DNA of 64,000 bases. It comes from Shinella granuli (GTDB taxonomy: Bacteria; Pseudomonadota; Alphaproteobacteria; Rhizobiales; Rhizobiaceae). A program made the position numbers and the translations under genes. Within the stretch, counting starts at the first letter, position 1; every line of letters starts with the position of its first letter. Shown piece by piece: positions 59,454 to 64,000 of this stretch. Under the pieces are notes generated by a model. The model saw only the letters and a program-made list of their open reading frames with translations. It was not told the DNA's origin and did not search any database. Location of the stretch: assembly GCF_004341885.1 (NCBI RefSeq), contig NZ_SLVX01000002.1, forward strand, positions 186,001 through 250,000. Direction: 5' to 3'.

Positions 59454-61052
59454 ATGCCCATTGATAGTTTCCGCCCGCAATCCTGGAACGGCATCGACGA
59501 TATCGTCATCGTCGGCGGCGGCCTGGCTGGCCTCTTCTGCGCGCTGAAACTCGCGCCGCGTCCCGTCACCATCCTCGCCGCCGCGCCGATCGGCCAGGGG
59601 GCGTCCTCCGCCTGGGCGCAGGGCGGCATCGCGGCGGCGATGAGCCCCGGCGACACGTTCGAAAAGCACGTTGCCGACACGCTCGAAGCCGGTGCCGGCA
59701 TCGTCGACGAGAAGATGGCGCGCTTCATGGTCTCCGAAGGCCCGGCGCGCATCCATGACCTCCTCGAATATGGCGTGCCTTTCGACCGCGACCTCGAAGG
59801 CAAGCTGCTGCTCTCCCGCGAGGCCGCCCATTCGGAGCGCCGCATCGTGCGCGTCAAGGGCGACATGGCCGGCAAGGCCATCATGGAGGCGCTGATATCC
59901 GCCGTGCGGAAGACGCCGTCGATCCGGGTTCTCGAAGGTTATGTCGTCGAGGAGCTGGTGCGCGAGGGCCGCTTCATCTCCGGCGTCGTCGCACGGCCGG
60001 ATGCCGGCCAGTCGAAGAACCGCGTGCATTTCCCGGCCCGCGCCGTGGTGCTCTGCTCGGGCGGCGTCGGCCATCTCTATGCCGTCACCACAAATCCGTG
60101 GGAGGCCTGCGGCCAGGGCGTCGGCATGGCCGCGCGCGCAGGCGCCATCATCGCCGATCCGGAATTCGTGCAGTTCCACCCGACGGCCATCAACATCGGC
60201 CGCGACCCGGCGCCGCTCGCCACCGAGGCGCTGCGCGGCGATGGCGCGCACCTCATCAATTCCGCCGGCCACCGCTTCATGCTGGATATCCACGAGGACG
60301 GCGAGCTCGCCCCGCGCGACGTCGTCTCGCGCGGCGTCTTTGCCGAGGTGCAGGCCGGTCGCGGCGCCTTCCTCGATTGCACCAAGGCTGTCGGCGCCCA
60401 TTTCCCGGACATGTTCCCGACGGTCTACGCCTCCTGCATCGCCGCCGGCATCGATCCCGTCACCCAGCCGATCCCCGTCGTGCCCGCCGTGCACTACCAC
60501 ATGGGCGGCGTGCTGACGGATGCGGAGGGGCGCACCTCGATCGACGGCCTGTGGGCGGCCGGCGAGGTCACTTCCACCGGTGTACACGGCGCAAACCGCC
60601 TTGCCTCGAACTCGCTGCTCGAAGCCGTGGTCTTCGCCGCGCGCATCGCGGAAAACATCAAGGGCATGCTGCCGGAGCCGAAGATCAACGACTGGGGCAA
60701 GAATGCCGGCGAGAGCGACGACCTCGTCACCATCGAGGACAGCCCGGCGCTGAAGCGCCTGCGCCGCGTCATGAGCGACCATGTCGGCGTCATCCGAAGC
60801 CGCGAGGGCCTTGCGACGGCGATCCGCGAGATCGCCGCGCTGGAGCGCGAAAACAGCCGCATGCGCTTCCACAACATCGTCACCACCGCAAAGCTCATCG
60901 CGACGGGCGCCTATCTGCGCGAGGAAAGCCGCGGCGGCCACTTCCGTTCCGATTTCACCGAGCAGAAGGCGGACTGGAAGCACCGCACCTTCCTCACCCT
61001 CGCCGATGCCGAGAAGGTGGTTGCGGACCTTTCGGAAACGGCGGCGGCTTGA
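59454..61052 (+). CDS. nadB: L-aspartate oxidase
   Basis: A 532-residue flavoprotein of the succinate dehydrogenase/fumarate reductase flavoprotein family. FAD motif [16 protein letters not shown] (about residues 16-31), [13 protein letters not shown], the catalytic region [11 protein letters not shown] and [14 protein letters not shown], and [16 protein letters not shown] at the end of the FAD fold. It oxidises aspartate to iminoaspartate, the NadA substrate. Start at 59454 follows GGAGGAG. It is separated from nadA by a repeat element of about 120 bases. Confidence 0.96.
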   Translation: MPIDSFRPQSWNGIDDIVIVGGGLAGLFCALKLAPRPVTILAAAPIGQGASSAWAQGGIAAAMSPGDTFEKHVADTLEAGAGIVDEKMARFMVSEGPARIHDLLEYGVPFDRDLEGKLLLSREAAHSERRIVRVKGDMAGKAIMEALISAVRKTPSIRVLEGYVVEELVREGRFISGVVARPDAGQSKNRVHFPARAVVLCSGGVGHLYAVTTNPWEACGQGVGMAARAGAIIADPEFVQFHPTAINIGRDPAPLATEALRGDGAHLINSAGHRFMLDIHEDGELAPRDVVSRGVFAEVQAGRGAFLDCTKAVGAHFPDMFPTVYASCIAAGIDPVTQPIPVVPAVHYHMGGVLTDAEGRTSIDGLWAAGEVTSTGVHGANRLASNSLLEAVVFAARIAENIKGMLPEPKINDWGKNAGESDDLVTIEDSPALKRLRRVMSDHVGVIRSREGLATAIREIAALERENSRMRFHNIVTTAKLIATGAYLREESRGGHFRSDFTEQKADWKHRTFLTLADAEKVVADLSETAAA

Positions 61053-61112
61053 GGCTTGGCAAAAATTGACAATCGCTCTTCCCACGCTAGAATCGGGCGA
61101 AAGGATCGCACG

Positions 61113-61370
61113 ATGCCGACGCTGAATGTCAGCCTGACCCCGGAATTCACCGATTTCATCGAGGAAGCCGTCGCAAGCGGCTCCTATGTCTCGGCAAGCG
61201 AGGTCGTGCGCGATGCGTTGCGCCTGATGCGCCAGGAGCAGGAAAGCGAGGCGGCCAAGCTCGCGCTCCTGCGCAAGGCGGTCGATGCCGGGCTGGCTCA
61301 GTCGGAGCGGGGCGAGTTTTCCGGCCGCTCCGTCACGGACATATTCACCGCTGCCATCGGCGAGAAATGA
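61113..61370 (+). CDS. parD: ParD-type antitoxin
   Basis: An 85-residue ribbon-helix-helix antitoxin: MPTLNVSLTPEFTDFIEEAVASGSYVSASEVVRDALRLMRQEQ is the ParD DNA-binding part, and the tail (LLRKAVDAGLAQSERGEFSG) would bind the toxin. The ATG at 61113 follows GAAAGGAT; the Met 19 codons upstream lies close behind the nadB stop and is unlikely. Its stop overlaps the parE start by four bases (ATGA), in the antitoxin-first order. Confidence 0.88.
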   Translation: MPTLNVSLTPEFTDFIEEAVASGSYVSASEVVRDALRLMRQEQESEAAKLALLRKAVDAGLAQSERGEFSGRSVTDIFTAAIGEK

Positions 61371-61738
61371 CCGTTCGGCTGACGGTTGAGGCCGGGCGGG
61401 ACCTTGCGGAGATCGCGCGCTACACGGTGACGGCCTTCGGCGTTGCCCAGGCCATGCACTATGCCGCGTTGATCGAGCATGCCATGGGCCTCCTGGCTGA
61501 AAACCCGCTCCGGCCGGCGTCGCGTGCCCGCGACGAGCTTCGCCCCGGCGTGCGCTCCATGCATCTTTCCCGCGCCGCAGCCCGGCGCCACGCCGCTGCG
61601 CATGTCCTTTATTATCATCTTGTCGCGGGCCCGGATGAGGCACAGGATATCGTCATTCTCCGCGTCCTGCATGAACGCATGGAGCCGCTGAAGCGGCTCG
61701 TCGACGCCAACAGCCCTGAAAAGGATTCTCCGCCATGA
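61367..61738 (+). CDS. parE: ParE/RelE-superfamily toxin
   Basis: A 123-residue ParE-like toxin: LTVEAGRDLAEIARYTVTAFGVAQAMHYAALIEHAMGLLAENP at the start, PGVRSMHLSRAAARRHAAAHVLYYHL in the middle and DIVILRVLHERMEP at the end. This is the usual RelE/ParE layout (gyrase-targeting ParE type). It overlaps parD by four bases and the nadC start by four bases, so toxin, antitoxin and NAD synthesis genes are translationally chained. Confidence 0.87.
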   Translation: MTVRLTVEAGRDLAEIARYTVTAFGVAQAMHYAALIEHAMGLLAENPLRPASRARDELRPGVRSMHLSRAAARRHAAAHVLYYHLVAGPDEAQDIVILRVLHERMEPLKRLVDANSPEKDSPP

Positions 61739-62640
61739 CCACCCCCTATCTCCCCGTTCTCTCGCCCCTGATGGTGGAGGACCAGGTGCGCGCGGCGCTG
61801 TCGGAAGACCTTGGGCGCGCCGGCGACATCACCAGCCAGGCGACCATCGCGCCGGAGCGTTCGGCGCGGGCGGAACTGAATGCGCGCGAGGACGGCGTCG
61901 TCGCCGGCCTCGATCTCGCCCGCGCGGCGTTCCGGTTGATGGATCCCGAAATCCGCTTCGAGGCCTTCGTGGAGGACGGCGACCGGCTTGCGCCCGGCAC
62001 GGTGATCGCGCGGGTTTCCGGCCCCGCCCGCGCCGTGCTTTCGGCCGAGCGGGTGGCGCTCAACTTCCTCATGCACCTTAGCGGCGTGGCGAGCTACACG
62101 GCGCGTTTCGCCGCCGAGATCGCCCATACGCCGGCCACGGTCTGCTGCACGCGAAAGACCATTCCGGGCCTGCGCGCGCTCGAAAAATATGCGGTGCGCA
62201 TGGGCGGCGGCTCGTCGCACCGTTATGGCCTCGACGACGCGATCCTCATCAAGGACAACCACATCGCCGTCTCCGGCGGGGTCGCCGGCGCCATCCATGC
62301 CGCGCGCGCCTTCGCCGGCCATCTCGTCAAGGTGGAGGTCGAGGTGACGACGCTGGAGGAACTGGAGGAGGCGCTGGAGGCGCAGCCGGACGTCATCCTG
62401 CTCGACAATATGGGGCCGGAGCTCCTGCGCCGCGCCGTCGAGATCAATCGCGACTGCGCGGGGCTGAGCGAGGCGACCTATGCCGCCGATCCGCGCCGCG
62501 TGAAGCTGGAAGCCTCCGGCAACGTGAACATCAAGACCGTCCGCGCCATCGCCGAAACCGGGGTCGACTACATCTCGACCTCCAAGATCACCATGGCCGC
62601 GCCGACGCTCGACATCGGCCTCGACGTCGTCGTGAGCTGA
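61735..62640 (+). CDS. nadC: Nicotinate-nucleotide pyrophosphorylase (quinolinate phosphoribosyltransferase)
   Basis: A 301-residue NadC: N-terminal LSPLMVEDQVRAALSEDLGRAGDITSQA, the active-site stretch CCTRKTIPGLRALEKYAVRMGGGSSHRYGLDDAILIKDNHIA, KVEVEVTTLEELEEAL, ILLDNMGPELLRRAVE and VDYISTSKITMAAPTLDIGLDV. It turns quinolinate and PRPP into nicotinate mononucleotide. The ATG overlaps the parE stop by four bases. Confidence 0.96.
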   Translation: MTTPYLPVLSPLMVEDQVRAALSEDLGRAGDITSQATIAPERSARAELNAREDGVVAGLDLARAAFRLMDPEIRFEAFVEDGDRLAPGTVIARVSGPARAVLSAERVALNFLMHLSGVASYTARFAAEIAHTPATVCCTRKTIPGLRALEKYAVRMGGGSSHRYGLDDAILIKDNHIAVSGGVAGAIHAARAFAGHLVKVEVEVTTLEELEEALEAQPDVILLDNMGPELLRRAVEINRDCAGLSEATYAADPRRVKLEASGNVNIKTVRAIAETGVDYISTSKITMAAPTLDIGLDVVVS

Positions 62641-62709
62641 CCCGTCCGGAACACCCCGGCGGACGATGCGTTCCGGTTCCATGGACAATGGCAATCGGAA
62701 GGATGCATC

Positions 62710-63225
62710 ATGTGGAAGATCGTTGCAGGCGCGGTACTGGCCGCCCCGCTCATGAGCCTGCCCGCCGCCGCCCAGCAGGCGACGGATACGGCGCGGGCGA
62801 ATTTCGTCGATCGTGACGGCAAGGAGACCGGCCGCGCGCAGGTGACCGCCGGCCGCGACGGCGTGCTGTTCGAGGTGGAGGTTTCCGGCCTCGAGCCGCG
62901 CAAATGGGTGGCGCTGCACATCCACGAGAACGGAACCTGCGAACATGCGGGCGGCCACGAATCGGCGGGCGGCCATTTCAATCCGGATGAAAAGAGCCAC
63001 GGCTTCGTCTCGGCGGACGGTCCCCATGCCGGCGACCTGCCGAACCAGTATGTCGCCGAGGATGGCGTGCTGCGGGCGCAGGTCTATTCGACGATGGTGC
63101 GCCTCGACGATGCCGAGCGCGGCATCCGCGGCCGCGCGCTCGTCGTGCACGCCGGCTCGGACGACTACCGCACCGATCCGGCAGGCGGCGCGGGCGACCG
63201 TCTCGCCTGCGCCGTGATCGAATAG
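62710..63225 (+). CDS. sodC: Cu/Zn superoxide dismutase, periplasmic
   Basis: A 171-residue SodC with signal peptide MWKIVAGAVLAAPLMSLPAAA. Metal ligands and motifs: VALHIHENGTCEH (two Cu His), SAGGHFNPDEKSHGF (bridging His), PHAGDLPN (Zn Asp), ALVVHAGSDDYRTDPAGGAGDRLACAVIE with the Cu His and the second Cys of the structural disulfide. It removes superoxide in the periplasm. It follows nadC after 69 bases and probably has its own promoter. Confidence 0.94.
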   Translation: MWKIVAGAVLAAPLMSLPAAAQQATDTARANFVDRDGKETGRAQVTAGRDGVLFEVEVSGLEPRKWVALHIHENGTCEHAGGHESAGGHFNPDEKSHGFVSADGPHAGDLPNQYVAEDGVLRAQVYSTMVRLDDAERGIRGRALVVHAGSDDYRTDPAGGAGDRLACAVIE

Positions 63226-63228
63226 GGC

Positions 63229-63990
63229 CTACTCGGCCGGGGCCGCATCCGGCTCCGGCCCGCCGGGCTTCTGCCCGAAGGCGATGCGCACGCGGCGGTT
63301 CATTTCCCGCGTCGTCTTGAACCATTGCGGCGTCGACACCCAGTAGCGCAGCGTCAGGATGGCCGCGCTTTCCTCCAGGCTGTCGACGAAGACCTGCGGC
63401 GGCGGCACGGATTCGATCATGGGATCTTGCTTTGCGATCGACAGCAGCCGGTCGATCTCGTCATCGATGTCGCGGTCGTTCGGCACTTTCACCTGGAGAT
63501 CGTGCTTGCGGGTGCGTTCGCGGCTGTAATTGGTGACGGGCGTGTTCCAGAGCGTCGAATTCGGCGCCAGGCGATAGAGGCCGTCGCTTGTCCTGAGTTC
63601 GGTGGCGAAGAGCCCGACTTCGGTGATCGTGCCGGAAACGTCCTTCGTCTCGATATATTCGCCCACCCGGAAGGGGCGCAGCACCAGAAGCATGATGCCC
63701 GCGGCGATGTTCTGCAGCGTGCCCTGGAGGGCGAGGCCGATCGCGAGGCCTGCGGCACCGAGAGCGGCGATGATCGAGGCCGTCTGCACGCCGAACTGGC
63801 CGAGCACCGTCACGAAGACGAGCACGAGCACCGCATAGCGCAGGATGTTCGCGAAGAAATGCGCGAGCGTCGCATCGATGCCGCGCACATGCGAAAGCCC
63901 GGTGAGCGCCCAGCGGTGCAGGATGCGGGAGAGAAACCAGCCGAGCACGAGCAGCACCATCGCGCCGAGGATGGAGAAGGAATATTGCAC
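63229..63990 (-). CDS. MscS-family mechanosensitive channel, 5' end probably outside the window
   Basis: At least 253 residues of a small-conductance mechanosensitive channel: membrane helices at the N-terminal side, then the pore helix ASIIAALGAAGLAIGLALQGTLQNIAAGIMLLVLRPFRVGEYIE, followed by the beta domain (VSGTITEVGLFATELRT) and a C-terminal alpha/beta domain. It opens under membrane tension to release solutes. The frame stays open to the window end, so the Met at 63990 may be internal and the first membrane helices may lie beyond 64000. Confidence 0.9.
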   Translation of the reverse strand: MQYSFSILGAMVLLVLGWFLSRILHRWALTGLSHVRGIDATLAHFFANILRYAVLVLVFVTVLGQFGVQTASIIAALGAAGLAIGLALQGTLQNIAAGIMLLVLRPFRVGEYIETKDVSGTITEVGLFATELRTSDGLYRLAPNSTLWNTPVTNYSRERTRKHDLQVKVPNDRDIDDEIDRLLSIAKQDPMIESVPPPQVFVDSLEESAAILTLRYWVSTPQWFKTTREMNRRVRIAFGQKPGGPEPDAAPAE

Positions 63991-64000
63991 GGCAAGCGCG

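Overview
The window is a 64 kb stretch of GC-rich chromosome from an alphaproteobacterium, almost certainly a Rhizobiaceae member (Rhizobium/Agrobacterium/Shinella-like). The reasons are the gene order smpB-dapA ... rpoZ-rsh ... acpS-lepB-rnc-era, a Porin_2 (RopA-type) porin with a separate codon style, a rhizobial inositol block (RpiR-type iolR, iolC fused to an aldolase-like domain, iolD, iolE, iolB), and several classes of rhizobial intergenic palindromes, including a full RIME-like element. There is no rRNA, prophage, IS element or CRISPR array. The only RNA gene I can support is a tRNA-Ser(GCT).

Layout. 1-5 kb: the end of a class III aminotransferase, a vapBC toxin-antitoxin pair, AMP nucleosidase and small envelope proteins. 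5-10 kb: a HisC-like aminotransferase, two PilZ-fold proteins, glutaryl-CoA dehydrogenase and a PHB-depolymerase-type esterase. 10-18 kb: the inositol catabolic operon iolC-iolD-iolE-iolB (leftward) under iolR, with a divergent Gfo/Idh/MocA dehydrogenase. 18-23 kb: a secreted caspase-like/Sel1 protein with an internal 1-kb duplication, convergent with an RTX calcium-binding protein. 23-30 kb: tRNA-Ser, porin, alpha/beta hydrolase, lytic transglycosylase, dapA and smpB. 30-39 kb: NYN nuclease-like protein, rpoZ, rsh, acpS, lepB, rnc and era. 39-50 kb: a glycerophosphodiester phosphodiesterase, a PotD-like binding protein translationally coupled to a membrane GGDEF-EAL protein, tex, a class A beta-lactamase, an ArsR/AHSA1/VOC cluster, an L,D-transpeptidase and recO. 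50-58 kb: a PhoX-like fragment, a DUF2339 membrane protein, HD and MOSC proteins, corA and an MFS transporter. 58-64 kb: nadA, nadB, parDE, nadC, a Cu/Zn superoxide dismutase and an MscS channel cut by the window edge.

Genes that appear to work together. The iol genes turn inosose into the dihydroxyacetone-phosphate/malonate-semialdehyde branch; iolA and idhA are not in the window. nadABC make nicotinate mononucleotide from aspartate, with a parDE pair embedded by stop-start overlaps. The c-di-GMP theme (PotD-like/GGDEF-EAL pair plus two PilZ proteins) resembles the Vibrio NspS-MbaA polyamine-sensing module and is the most interesting candidate system here.

A second theme is intergenic repeats that touch genes. 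Two unrelated repeat families each supply the stop codon of a neighbouring gene (5209 and 30119). Intergenic gaps over 300 bases are described as separate entries.
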